Shown in pieces: positions 34,279 through 42,469 of a stretch of 64,000 nucleotides of DNA. Position 1 is the stretch's first letter. Each line of letters opens with the position of its first letter. The stretch is from Desulfuromonadaceae bacterium (GTDB taxonomy: Bacteria > Desulfobacterota > Desulfuromonadia > Geobacterales > Pseudopelobacteraceae). Where the stretch lies: contig JAQTZV010000010.1 of the NCBI GenBank assembly GCA_028687585.1, forward strand, positions 1 through 64,000, read 5' to 3'. A model generated the notes under the pieces. That model was not told where the DNA came from and ran no database searches. It saw only the letters and a list, made by a program, of their open reading frames with translations. A program made the position numbers and the translations under genes.

Positions 34279-35352
34279 ATGTCGAAATCACCGTTTCGTT
34301 GGTCCATGACCGCCATGGGTGAGCCCATGCTGAGAAGTGAGTTTGAACCGGTTCAGCCGGGCGCAGGGGAAGTGGTAGTTGAAGTTGCCGGTTGTGGAGT
34401 ATGCCACACCGACCTGGGCTATTATTATGACGGCGTGCGCTTCAACCATGAGCTGCCGCTGACGCTGGGCCACGAAATCAGCGGCCGGGTAGTCGCCGCC
34501 GGTGCCGGCGCCGAGGCCTGGCAGGGCAAAGCGGTACTGATACCGGCGGTCATGCCGTGCGGTGTCTGTGAACTCTGTCTTTCCGGACATGGTACGATCT
34601 GTCGCCAGCAGCAGATGCCGGGTAATGACATACAGGGTGGTTTTGCCAGCCATATTCTGGTGCCGGCCCGCGGTCTCTGCCCGGTGGATGAGCAGAAACT
34701 GAAGGCAGCCAATCTTTCCCTGGCAGATATTTCCGTTGTGGCCGATGCCGTGACCACCCCGTATCAGGCGGCGGTTCAGGCCGAAGTCCAGCCGGGTGAC
34801 CTGGCGATTGTCATAGGGATCGGCGGTGTAGGGGGACATGCGGTGCAGATTGCTCATGCCATGGGTGCTACCGTGGTGGCTATCGATGTCGATCAGGCCA
34901 AACTGGATAATATGACCAAGTATGGTGCCGGCCTGACCATCAATGCCCGGGAGGTTCAGGGGCGTGATATGAAAAAGGCTATCACCGCCTTTGTCAAGGA
35001 GAAGGGACTGACGCAATTCTGCTGGAAAATATTCGAATGCTCCGGGACAGCGATCGGCCAGGAAACCGCCTATGGCCTGATGACCTATGGAGCAACCCTG
35101 TCGGTAGTCGGTTTCACCATGGACAAGCTGGAACTGCGTCTGTCGAATCTGATGGCCTTTCATGCACGGGCTCTCGGCAACTGGGGCTGTCTGACCGAGC
35201 TGTATCCGGCCGCTCTCGACCTGGTGCTGGACGGGAAAATTGCACTGACACCCTTTATTGAAAAGCATCCTCTGGATGAGATCAATCAGGTTTTCGCCGC
35301 CGCCCATGAGCACAAGCTCACCCGGCGCGCCATCCTGGTTCCCAACCCGTAA
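34279..35352 (+). CDS. bamQ: 6-hydroxycyclohex-1-ene-1-carbonyl-CoA dehydrogenase (Had/BamQ)
   Basis: A 357-residue zinc-type medium-chain dehydrogenase matching Had/BamQ. It oxidises 6-hydroxycyclohex-1-ene-1-carbonyl-CoA to the 6-oxo compound with NAD+, the step between dienoyl-CoA hydration and BamA ring opening. Catalytic-zinc residues are CGVCHTD (Cys42) and GHE (His65-Glu66). Four structural-zinc cysteines at 94, 97, 100 and 108 are intact, and the cofactor loop reads [13 protein letters not shown]. The ATG follows AGGAGGA. The next gene, 24 bp on, is the dienoyl-CoA hydratase, the enzyme of the preceding step. This pairing makes the assignment strong. Benzoyl-CoA reductase and bamA are outside the window. 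Confidence 0.9.
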   Translation: MSKSPFRWSMTAMGEPMLRSEFEPVQPGAGEVVVEVAGCGVCHTDLGYYYDGVRFNHELPLTLGHEISGRVVAAGAGAEAWQGKAVLIPAVMPCGVCELCLSGHGTICRQQQMPGNDIQGGFASHILVPARGLCPVDEQKLKAANLSLADISVVADAVTTPYQAAVQAEVQPGDLAIVIGIGGVGGHAVQIAHAMGATVVAIDVDQAKLDNMTKYGAGLTINAREVQGRDMKKAITAFVKEKGLTQFCWKIFECSGTAIGQETAYGLMTYGATLSVVGFTMDKLELRLSNLMAFHARALGNWGCLTELYPAALDLVLDGKIALTPFIEKHPLDEINQVFAAAHEHKLTRRAILVPNP

Positions 35353-35376
35353 TTCACAAATAAAGGAGAAAAGACC

Positions 35377-36147
35377 ATGAGTGAAACTCCTCTCAAAGTA
35401 TCTCTGGAGCGCGACGGCAAACTGCTCCGCCTGACACTGGCCCGGCCAAAGGCCAATATCGTTGACGCTGCCATGATCGCTGCCCTGCGCGCGGCGTTAA
35501 GCGAACATCTTCCACAACCACATCTTCAGGCAATCCTCCTGGGGGCGGAAGGTCCGCACTTCAGCTTCGGTGCCAGTGTGGATGAGCATATGCCTGAGTT
35601 GTGTGCCGAAATGCTCAGATCGCTGCATGCCTTGGTGCTACAACTGGTAGAGAGCCCGGTTCCCGTTCTTGTTGCTGTTAAAGGGCAATGTCTTGGTGGA
35701 GGACTGGAAGTTGTTCTTTCCGGCAATCTTATCTTTGCTGCGCCAGGTGCCATGTTGGGGCAACCGGAAATTAAGCTGGGGATATATGCACCGGCTGCAT
35801 CTTGTCTGTTGCCGGAGCGAATTGGCCAGGCCCAGGCTGAGGATATTCTCTTCTCAGGGCGCAGTCTCACTGCTGAAGAAGGATTGCGGATTGGTCTGCT
35901 GACGGCAATTGCAGAAGATCCTGACCAGGCAGCGCTTGCCTACTATGATCAGCATCTTGCTCCGCTTAGTGCCAGTGCGATCCGATTTGCGGTACAAGCT
36001 GCCCGGAGTGATGTGATGAAAAGGATCAGGACAAAGATTGAATTTGTAGAAAAGTTGTATCTGGAGGAGCTGATGGCGACCCATGACGCCGTGGAAGGGC
36101 TCACCGCTTTTGTTGCCAAACGGACGGCAGTATGGCAGGATAAGTAA
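35377..36147 (+). CDS. bamR: Cyclohexa-1,5-diene-1-carbonyl-CoA hydratase (Dch/BamR)
   Basis: A 256-residue crotonase-fold hydratase that adds water to cyclohexa-1,5-diene-1-carbonyl-CoA, the product of benzoyl-CoA reductase. The opening [24 protein letters not shown] is characteristic of Dch enzymes. The oxyanion-hole segments are [13 protein letters not shown] and [16 protein letters not shown], followed by [19 protein letters not shown]. It is translated from an AAAGGAG site and follows bamQ closely, forming the bamQR operon. Downstream, argC begins only 23 bp after its stop, so a housekeeping arginine gene may be co-transcribed with aromatic genes. Confidence 0.9.
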   Translation: MSETPLKVSLERDGKLLRLTLARPKANIVDAAMIAALRAALSEHLPQPHLQAILLGAEGPHFSFGASVDEHMPELCAEMLRSLHALVLQLVESPVPVLVAVKGQCLGGGLEVVLSGNLIFAAPGAMLGQPEIKLGIYAPAASCLLPERIGQAQAEDILFSGRSLTAEEGLRIGLLTAIAEDPDQAALAYYDQHLAPLSASAIRFAVQAARSDVMKRIRTKIEFVEKLYLEELMATHDAVEGLTAFVAKRTAVWQDK

Positions 36148-36170
36148 CCTTTCTTAAAAGGAGCTTGTCC

Positions 36171-37211
36171 ATGTTGAAAATAGCTATTGTCGGTGCCAGC
36201 GGCTACACCGGGCTTGAATTAATCCGCATTCTCTATTGTCACCCGGAGGTGGCCGTTACCTGTCTGACTTCAGAGCAGAGTGCCGGCAAACGAATTTCTG
36301 ATGTCTTTCCTACTCTGAGGGGACGATGCGATATCGTTCTGGAAAATCTTGAGCCGGTTCGAATCGCTGAGAAAGCGGATATCATCTTCACGGCGTTGCC
36401 GCATAAAGCGGCGATGGAAGTTGTGCCGACATTCCTTAAGCTGGGCAAAAAGGTCATTGACCTGTCGGCTGATTACCGTCTTTCTGATCCGGTTGTGTAT
36501 GGTGAGTGGTACGAACCGCATCTCAATCCGGCCAACCTGAAGAAGGCGGTTTATGGCTTGCCGGAGCTCAGGCGGAACAAGATCAAGTCGGCAAAATTGG
36601 TGGCAAATCCCGGCTGTTACCCGACCAGCATTATACTCGGATTGGCTCCGTTGCTGAAAAAGGGGCTGATCGACCCGTCGAGCATCATCGCGGACTCCGC
36701 ATCCGGCGTCACCGGCGCCGGGAGGTCGGCAAAAGTTGACAGCCTGTATTGTGAGGTAAATGAGGGGTATAAAGCCTACGGGGTCGGGGGAGTACATCGC
36801 CATACTCCCGAGATTGAGCAGGAGCTGTCACTGTTGGCCGGGGAGGAGTTAACAATCACTTTTACCCCACATCTGGTGCCAATGGACCGGGGTATTCTTT
36901 CAACAATTTACGCAACACCGAAAAAACCGATCAGCACCGAAACCATCGTTCAGCTGTATCAGGATTTTTACCGTGGCGAGCCCTTTGTGCGGGTTCTTCC
37001 GCAGGGCAATCTCCCTTCCACCGCTTTTGTGCGCGGCTCCAATTTCTGCGACATCGCACCGCTTGTCGATGCGCGTACCGGACGAATCATAATAGTTTCG
37101 GCCATCGATAATCTGGTTAAGGGTGCTTCCGGTCAGGCGGTGCAAAACATGAACCTGGTCTGCGGTTTCCCGGAAACAATGGGGCTGGAGGGTCTTGCGC
37201 TGTTCCCCTGA
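36171..37211 (+). CDS. argC: N-acetyl-gamma-glutamyl-phosphate reductase
   Basis: A 346-residue ArgC, which reduces N-acetylglutamyl-5-phosphate with NADPH in arginine synthesis. The NADP loop [14 protein letters not shown] is near residue 8; the catalytic cysteine is Cys149 in [10 protein letters not shown], and the [11 protein letters not shown] region supplies the histidine. ATG 36171 has AAGGAG 7 nt upstream; the TTG at 36165 lies too close to that site. It follows bamR by 23 bp and is closed by a hairpin at 37239-37274. No other arginine gene is seen here. Confidence 0.95.
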   Translation: MLKIAIVGASGYTGLELIRILYCHPEVAVTCLTSEQSAGKRISDVFPTLRGRCDIVLENLEPVRIAEKADIIFTALPHKAAMEVVPTFLKLGKKVIDLSADYRLSDPVVYGEWYEPHLNPANLKKAVYGLPELRRNKIKSAKLVANPGCYPTSIILGLAPLLKKGLIDPSSIIADSASGVTGAGRSAKVDSLYCEVNEGYKAYGVGGVHRHTPEIEQELSLLAGEELTITFTPHLVPMDRGILSTIYATPKKPISTETIVQLYQDFYRGEPFVRVLPQGNLPSTAFVRGSNFCDIAPLVDARTGRIIIVSAIDNLVKGASGQAVQNMNLVCGFPETMGLEGLALFP

Positions 37212-37238
37212 AATAATTCAAGTTATTACCAAACAGAC

Positions 37239-37277
37239 GGCCTTGTCAGCTTTGCTTCCGAGTTTGACAAGGCCTTT
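37239..37277 (+). terminator. Terminator after argC
   Basis: GGCCTTGTCA (37239-37248) pairs exactly with TGACAAGGCC (37265-37274) and is followed by TTT. The loop is 16 bases. It closes the bamQ-bamR-argC unit. Confidence 0.7.
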
Positions 37278-37386
37278 CCTGTCAGAAAATATCCGGAAAG
37301 TTTTCTTTCCACAATTATCCTCTCTCACTAACACAGTTATTTGTGCCCTCTCACCTTCTAACAAAAATCAAGATATTTTTTCAGAT

Positions 37387-37440
37387 ATACGACACCACCT
37401 GTCATGCGCTTGCCGGATACTGGTTACACATACAGAGTAA
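37387..37440 (+). promoter_or_regulatory. Duplicated operator-like region, copy A
   Basis: ATACGACACCACCTGTCAT (37387-37405) contains the inverted repeat GACA-CCACC-TGTC at 37391-37403, then CGGATACTG and an ACACA...TTTGTG stretch. The same order of elements recurs at 39515-39567. It lies upstream of the small lipoprotein and WYL regulator genes and may be the WYL protein's operator. Confidence 0.55.
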
Positions 37441-37465
37441 TTTGTGTTATCCAAGGAGGCAGGTC

Positions 37466-37633
37466 ATGAGAATTTTCTTTTTGCTACTGGTGGTTGCAAT
37501 GCTCGCAGGCTGTGGCAGCGGTAATTCCTGTGAAGGTGTTGATACGAGCCAGGCTCCTACCAGCATATCTCACACCAGTTCAAGCACAATATATTATTGG
37601 GGTGACTGCAGTCGAGTTTACCCAAATAAATAA
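37466..37633 (+). CDS. Small lipoprotein
   Basis: A 55-residue secreted lipoprotein: MRIFFLLLVVAMLAGCGSGN has a short charged start, a hydrophobic core and lipobox LAGC. The mature part is only ~40 residues, Ser/Thr-rich, with two more cysteines. The ATG is preceded by AAGGAGG, a strong site. It ends 28 bp before the WYL regulator ATG, so they are probably one transcript. I do not recognise a family; many Geobacter genomes contain such tiny lipoproteins. Confidence 0.6.
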   Translation: MRIFFLLLVVAMLAGCGSGNSCEGVDTSQAPTSISHTSSSTIYYWGDCSRVYPNK

Positions 37634-37661
37634 TCCAAAAAAGTACGTTACAGGAAACGAT

Positions 37662-38576
37662 ATGACCAACGGTAATCATGACACCCTCGTGTATCGACTT
37701 GCACAGATTCTGATCAAGCTGAACCAGGGAGAGAAGCTTGACCCTTTGGCGCTGGCCGACGAGTTCGGCGTTAATCTGCGTACCGTACAGCGCGATCTCA
37801 ATGTGCGCTTCGCCTACCTCCCGTTGCAGAAAACCGATGGTCGTTATCACCTTGATCCTGCCTACCTCGGCAAGCTCAGTCCCCGAGATATTGAACGTTT
37901 CGCCAGTCTGGCCGGTGTACGTGGCTTGTTTCCGTCTCTTTCTGATGATTTTTTGGGTGATATATTTGATAACCGTATTCAGTCGGCGCTTCTGGTTAAA
38001 GGGCACAACTACGAAGATCTTGCCGGTAAAGAAGAAGTGTTCCGCCAGTTGGAGCGGGCTATCGTCGCTCGCTGCCATATCTCCTTCGATTATGCAAATG
38101 ATGACGGAGATAAATCATATACCGCTGTTGCTCCGTTCAAACTGATGAATCACAAGGGGATCTGGTATCTCGTTGCCCGAGATGGCGACAAGCTCAAAAC
38201 CTTCTCCTTTGCCAAGATAGAACGGGTAACCCTGCTCGATACCCGCTTTGCCCATGATCCGAAGATGGAGACAATGCTGAAAGAGGAAGACGGCATCTGG
38301 CTGGGTGAGGAAAAGAGGGAAATTGTCCTCCAGATTGCCAGGGAGATTGCTGGATACTTCAAGCGCCGCAAGTTGATAGCCAATCAGGTCATCGAAAAGG
38401 AACTGGAAGATGGCGGCCTCATCGTCTCGGCCAAGGTTGGTCACGAAAACCAGGTGCTGCCCATCGTGCGTTACTGGATTCCGCATATTCGTATCATAAG
38501 TCCGGAGGGATTGCAGAAGGAGCTGGAGAAGGATTTGCGGAATTATCTGGAGCGGGTTGGCTGTTATAAACTCTAA
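37662..38576 (+). CDS. WYL-domain transcriptional regulator
   Basis: A 304-residue regulator with an N-terminal winged helix (LALADEFGVNLRTVQRDLNVRF), a central WYL domain (SYTAVAPFKLMNHKGIWYLVARD) and a WCX-type C-terminal part. WYL proteins are often repressors of phage-defence or DNA-damage genes (such as BrxR and CapW) and are thought to bind nucleic-acid or nucleotide ligands. ATG 37662 follows AGGA; the longer frame from 37494 overlaps the lipoprotein gene. Genes downstream are accessory in nature (TumE/TumA, RhuM). An inverted repeat, GACA-CCACC-TGTC, occurs upstream and again 2.1 kb downstream. Confidence 0.85.
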   Translation: MTNGNHDTLVYRLAQILIKLNQGEKLDPLALADEFGVNLRTVQRDLNVRFAYLPLQKTDGRYHLDPAYLGKLSPRDIERFASLAGVRGLFPSLSDDFLGDIFDNRIQSALLVKGHNYEDLAGKEEVFRQLERAIVARCHISFDYANDDGDKSYTAVAPFKLMNHKGIWYLVARDGDKLKTFSFAKIERVTLLDTRFAHDPKMETMLKEEDGIWLGEEKREIVLQIAREIAGYFKRRKLIANQVIEKELEDGGLIVSAKVGHENQVLPIVRYWIPHIRIISPEGLQKELEKDLRNYLERVGCYKL

Positions 38577-38709
38577 AGGTATCCGAATGTCATAATTGCT
38601 GCGGTGAGCTCACTGTGAGAAATAGCATTATGGACTGCCACTATTCTGGCAACATAAATAAATTGACCTCAATGGTGTGCTATAGTATTTTACACTATAA
38701 GGAAGAGAT

Positions 38710-39006
38710 ATGAACGCCACTCTGTTGTTCCAGCAGAAAGAATCGAAAGACAGCTATGTTCGCGAGATGGTTGTCTGGCGGCTTGGCAAGCCGGTTCCCG
38801 GTTGCCGCCACTTGTTCAAATTTCGCCTCTACTTTGGCACGAACAACGGTGAATGACTCGTTCGTTACGACAATGAACGCGGCAAGGGTGATCACAAACA
38901 CATCAGAGGCACAGAGTTTCCGTACATCTTCCGAACGCTGGAAACGACTTTTGCCGACTTTCTTGCTGACATCGAGACTATTTTAAATGAGGACAAAACG
39001 CCATGA
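38710..39006 (+). pseudogene. TumE-like toxin (DUF6516) with in-frame TGA
   Basis: The frame from ATG 38710 reads MNATLLFQQKESKDSYVREM, then PVPGCRHLFKFRLYFGTNNGE. It hits TGA at 38854-38856 and continues RYDNERGKGDHKHIRGTEF to a natural end at 39006. The pattern matches TumE/DUF6516 toxins, which resume with [CV]LRYDNExGKGDHRH, so TGA may replace a Cys codon (TGC/TGT). No other lesion is seen. The end overlaps the antitoxin ATG by 4 nt, the normal arrangement. Most likely this is an inactivated toxin; see findings for selenocysteine. Confidence 0.65.
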
Positions 39007-39362
39007 GAGATTTGAACATTGAAATAAAGAGCTGGGACGAATCCAACAAAGAAACCGCCGCAATTTTTCAACAGTTTGACAAGGGCATCTTCCCGACGCA
39101 GCCAATTGAGCGGATATACTTCCACGATTTCAAAACCCTCTTGCGCTACATCACCCCCAAACGGCTTGTTCTCCTTGAAACGCTCCACACTTCCGGTGCT
39201 ATGAGTGTAAACGCCCTGGCGAAGCTCCTGCAACGCAGCTATGCAAATGTCCACGAGGATGTAAAGACCCTTGAATCGGTAGGATTGATCGAACGCGACG
39301 AACTAAAGCGAGTGTGTGTGCTGTGGAATGAGATTGAAACGACGCTCAGGTTGGCAGCATAA
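39003..39362 (+). CDS. TumA-like helix-turn-helix antitoxin
   Basis: A 119-residue protein with a C-terminal winged helix (TSGAMSVNALAKLLQRSYANVHEDVKTLESVGLIERD), as in MarR-like antitoxins paired with TumE/DUF6516 toxins. The ATG overlaps the toxin frame as ATGA, implying coupled translation. It is complete. With the toxin frame broken, it may survive as an orphan regulator. Confidence 0.75.
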   Translation: MRDLNIEIKSWDESNKETAAIFQQFDKGIFPTQPIERIYFHDFKTLLRYITPKRLVLLETLHTSGAMSVNALAKLLQRSYANVHEDVKTLESVGLIERDELKRVCVLWNEIETTLRLAA

Positions 39363-39514
39363 CCTCTTTGGAGAAAGTACGGATGACCCGATAAAGATTC
39401 TTCCCATTTGACTTTTTTGCGTCTTCGCGCCTTCGCGTGAGATGAATTGCCGTTTTTGAAGTGAAGTTCAGTTAACTCCTGCCACAAATACCCCCCCACA
39501 AAAATAATTTTAAA

Positions 39515-39567
39515 ATACGACACCACCTGTCATCAGCATGGCGGATACTGTAATCACACAAGAGCTT
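39515..39567 (+). repeat. Duplicated operator-like region, copy B
   Basis: ATACGACACCACCTGTCAT (39515-39533) is identical to 37387-37405, and CGGATACTG plus an ACACA...TTTTTGTG stretch follow, as in copy A. No lipoprotein or WYL gene follows copy B. Confidence 0.65.
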
Positions 39568-40071
39568 TTTGTGATCTTCTGCCTTCGGGCTGGAAAGGGG
39601 GATGGAGATGCTGTTCGGGATGATTCATTCAAATGTGTTATTCAGTGGATGGGGTCGATGCATAACTGGCCAAAGCTACATTCAACCGGAAGAAACCTTG
39701 CTTCTAAATTGACTTTAATTTACAATCGCTCCGCTTTTCAGACTGTTGACCTAATGCATGAAACTCTAACCTACCCCCATAACGCAGAGGGTTCCCCGGA
39801 AAAACAAAATGATTGAGGGCGACCGCGAAACGGGCACAATTTATGCTTTTCCGGCCATCCCCCCGTTTAGTCGTGTTGACCGGTTCACGCGCACGTGCGC
39901 GGGGGGCTGGTCATCTAGCAGTAGGACGGAAGGTAGTATCACGTGACAATGCCGATTCGTAGATAGGTCGCGTTATTAGCCTTATCAACGCGACATTTTG
40001 CCTGAAATCAAAAACTGCCTGTGATATGAAAAAAGGCGTAAACGTTATTTACCGGGAGATGGAGTGAATCG
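39568..40071. other. Gap, no confident gene
   Basis: A 92-codon frame at 39538-39816 begins inside the duplicated operator region and has no ribosome site or recognisable motif; I do not call it. Near 39862-39908 a CCCCCC/GGGGGG inverted pair encloses GCGCACGTGCGC. Near 39968-39993 CGCGTTATTAGCCTTATCAACGCG could form a hairpin. Possibly a decayed promoter and gene start. Confidence 0.35.
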
Positions 40072-41091
40072 ATGAGCAAAGGAAAAAACCTCCGCATCAG
40101 AAACAGCACCACCGAATTTCTGATTTTTTCCAAGCAGGCCGGGGAAAATAGTATTGAGGTGCGTGTTGAGGATGAGACTGTCTGGTTGACGCAGAAGCTT
40201 ATTGGTGTGCTGTTTGAAAAGGGGCGCAGTACCATTACTGAGCATCTGAAAAACATCTTTGAAACCGGGGAACTTGATGAGAATTCAGTATGTCGGGAAT
40301 TCCGACACACTGCCGAGGACGGCAAGGAATACAACACCAGGTTCTACAACCTCGATGCCATTATTTCTGTCGGGTATCGTGTCAACTCAGCACGGGCAAC
40401 GCAGTTCCGTCAGTGGGCCACCTCTATTCTGCGTGATTTCGCCATCCGTGGCTATGTGCTGGACAAGGAACGTCTCAAAAACGGCGCATTTTTCAGCCAG
40501 GAATATTTTGATACCCTTCTTGCAGAAATCCGTGAAATCCGGGCCAGCGAGCGAAAGTTCTACCAGAAAATCACTGACATCTATGCTACGGCCATGGATT
40601 ACCTCGCTGATTCCGAAATCACCCGATCCTTTTTTGCTACGGTGCAGAACAAACTGCATTTTGCTATCCATGGGCAGACCGCCGCAGAGCTTATCGTGCA
40701 GCGTGCTGACCACAAAAAAGAGCGCATGGGGTTGACCACCTGGAAGAACGCCCCGGACGGCAAGATCATCAAAACCGATGTCGTGATTGCCAAGAATTAC
40801 CTGAATGAAAAAGAGTTGAAGTCGCTTGATCGCTTTGTCACCATGTACCTTGACTATGCCGAAGACCAGGCGGAACGCAACATCCCTATGACCATGGAAG
40901 ATTGGGCCGGCAAGCTGAATGCCTTTTTACAGTTCAATGAACGGGAAATTCTTGACAACCCCGGCAAAGTTTCCCAGGAAATTGCCAAGGCATGTGCGGA
41001 AAGTGAATTTGAAAAGTACCGCATTGTGCAGGACAGGTTGTATGAATCGGATTTTGATAAACAGATCAAGCGGCTACTGGAAGGGGCTTGA
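40072..41091 (+). CDS. RhuM-like protein
   Basis: A 339-residue RhuM-family protein (named for the Salmonella pathogenicity island 3 gene; function unknown). Conserved parts are VRVEDETVWLTQKLIGVLFEKGRSTITEHLKNIF near residue 25-60 and YNLDAIISVGYRVNSARATQFRQWATSIL. These are shared with Fic/DinD-type accessory proteins and the KilA-N-like virulence RhuM family. Such genes occur in genomic islands and next to defence systems. The ATG follows GGGAGATGG. Its stop overlaps the start of the short frame before the TM2 gene, and the next real gene is 42 bp on. Complete length. Confidence 0.8.
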   Translation: MSKGKNLRIRNSTTEFLIFSKQAGENSIEVRVEDETVWLTQKLIGVLFEKGRSTITEHLKNIFETGELDENSVCREFRHTAEDGKEYNTRFYNLDAIISVGYRVNSARATQFRQWATSILRDFAIRGYVLDKERLKNGAFFSQEYFDTLLAEIREIRASERKFYQKITDIYATAMDYLADSEITRSFFATVQNKLHFAIHGQTAAELIVQRADHKKERMGLTTWKNAPDGKIIKTDVVIAKNYLNEKELKSLDRFVTMYLDYAEDQAERNIPMTMEDWAGKLNAFLQFNEREILDNPGKVSQEIAKACAESEFEKYRIVQDRLYESDFDKQIKRLLEGA

Positions 41092-41132
41092 GGGAAATCG
41101 AGGAAACACATTTCGCGGATCAGGAGAAAATA

Positions 41133-41483
41133 ATGAGCGAAACAGTTCAAAAAGGCCCCGACGAAAAATATTGTTCGGAATGTGGTGCCATTATCAAAGC
41201 CAAGGCAGAGATCTGCCCCAAATGTGGTGTGCGGCAATCGTCCCCTTTTGCAAACTTTGCTGCAGTGGCCCCGAACGGTAAAAGCAAACTGGCAGCCGCG
41301 TTATTTGCATTTTTTCTTGGCGCTTTCGGGTTTCATAAGTTTTACCTGGGACGTGTCGGCATGGGTATTATTTACCTGCTGCTCTGCTGGACGTTTATAC
41401 CAGCCGTTCTGGGTGTTATCGAGGGCATTCTGTTCCTGGTCATGAGCGACGAGGATTTCATTCGGAAGTACGGCACAATCTGA
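41133..41483 (+). CDS. Zinc-ribbon TM2-domain membrane protein
   Basis: A 116-residue protein with an N-terminal zinc ribbon (YCSECGAIIKAKAEICPKCG, two CxxC pairs) and a C-terminal TM2 domain: KSKLAAALFAFFLGAFGFHKFYLGRVGMGIIYLL with two membrane helices and the diagnostic GxHxFYLG turn. The function of TM2 proteins is unknown. ATG 41133 has CAGGAGA upstream; the GTG/TTG-type start at 41088 overlapping rhuM is rejected. Next is an EcsC-like gene 21 bp on, so the two likely form an operon. Confidence 0.85.
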   Translation: MSETVQKGPDEKYCSECGAIIKAKAEICPKCGVRQSSPFANFAAVAPNGKSKLAAALFAFFLGAFGFHKFYLGRVGMGIIYLLLCWTFIPAVLGVIEGILFLVMSDEDFIRKYGTI

Positions 41484-41504
41484 CCTTCTGGTAGAGGTTT
41501 TCAC

Positions 41505-42284
41505 ATGGTACTTTCATCATCAGAAATACGTGAACTCAGGGGAGCAAAAGGCCTTCTTGAAAACCCTGGCCTCGCAGCAAAAGTCAGCAATTACGTTGGT
41601 ACTCCCATCGAAATGGGACTCAAAAAACTTCCCCAAGCATGGAGTGCGGCCGTCAATGACGTCACGCGAAAATCAATCGAGAAGGCGCTCGACATAGCGT
41701 TGCTCTCCATTGATAAAAAGGATCGGGGAACATCTTCGAACTGGTGGCACAAGCTTGCCGTGATCGCGACCGGAGCCGGAGGAGGCGCCTTTGGACTGCC
41801 GGCTTTGGCAATAGAACTGCCGATATCAACAACGATCATGCTTCGATCCATTGCGGATATCGCCCGCAGTGAAGGAGAGGATTTGCATTGTGCTGCAGGC
41901 AGGCTGCAATGCGTTCAGGTACTGGCGCTTGGCGGCAAAGCAAAGAGCGACGATGGGGCGGAATCAGGCTATTTTGCGGCACGGGCTGCGCTTGCCAAGT
42001 CGATCTCGGAAGCGGCAGCACATCTGACCCGGCAGGGGCTGTCGCAGCATGGGGCGCCTGCCATTATCAGGTTGATTTCCCAGATTACCTCGCGCTTTTC
42101 CATTGTCGTCTCGGAAAAAGCGATCGCTCAGGCAGTGCCTGTAGTAGGGGCATTGGGAGGCGCTGTTATAAACACATTATTTATTGATCACTTTCAGGAC
42201 ATGGGAAGAGGGCATTTTGTTGTTCGCAGGCTGGAGCGGCTTTATGGCCAGGAAGAGGTCCGCCGCTTGTATGTAGAGTTGTGA
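41505..42284 (+). CDS. EcsC-family protein
   Basis: A 259-residue protein of the EcsC family, originally named for a B. subtilis gene next to an ABC transporter. Features are the IEKALDIALLSID segment, a glycine/alanine-rich amphipathic part (VIATGAGGGAFGLPALAIELPISTTIMLRSI) and ALGGAVINTLFIDHFQDMGRGHFVVRRLE. It may associate with membranes. A GTG/ATG pair is present; ATG 41505 follows AGAGG. It is followed by a strong terminator at 42325. The biochemical role is unknown. Confidence 0.8.
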   Translation: MVLSSSEIRELRGAKGLLENPGLAAKVSNYVGTPIEMGLKKLPQAWSAAVNDVTRKSIEKALDIALLSIDKKDRGTSSNWWHKLAVIATGAGGGAFGLPALAIELPISTTIMLRSIADIARSEGEDLHCAAGRLQCVQVLALGGKAKSDDGAESGYFAARAALAKSISEAAAHLTRQGLSQHGAPAIIRLISQITSRFSIVVSEKAIAQAVPVVGALGGAVINTLFIDHFQDMGRGHFVVRRLERLYGQEEVRRLYVEL

Positions 42285-42324
42285 TTGGGAAGCGACTACG
42301 ACCAGAAAAAACATGTGCATGATA

Positions 42325-42364
42325 GCGGCTCATCTCTGCAAAATCAGAGAGGGCCGCTTTTTTT
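42325..42364 (+). terminator. Terminator after the EcsC-like gene
   Basis: GCGGC-TC-ATCTCTG pairs with CAGAGAG-GG-CCGC around AAAA, followed by seven T. This is a classic rho-independent form. It lies 40 bp beyond the stop. Confidence 0.85.
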
Positions 42365-42469
42365 GTCACGGCAGGCATAACGTGGCAAAATAAAAAACCA
42401 TAAATTGGCCGAGTATAAAATAAAAATATACTGTCACTAAGCGGCTTTTGCGTATCTGGGAGTCAGTAG

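Noticed and set aside
34288-35313. 341-codon minus-strand frame opposite bamQ
   Set aside because: It lies entirely within the bamQ coding region, without its own ribosome site or motif.
36171-37211. argC as part of the aromatic pathway
   Set aside because: The sequence is an ordinary ArgC with its catalytic Cys149; only its position is unusual.
39538-39816. 92-codon + strand frame
   Set aside because: It begins inside a duplicated operator region, lacks a ribosome site and has no recognisable motif.
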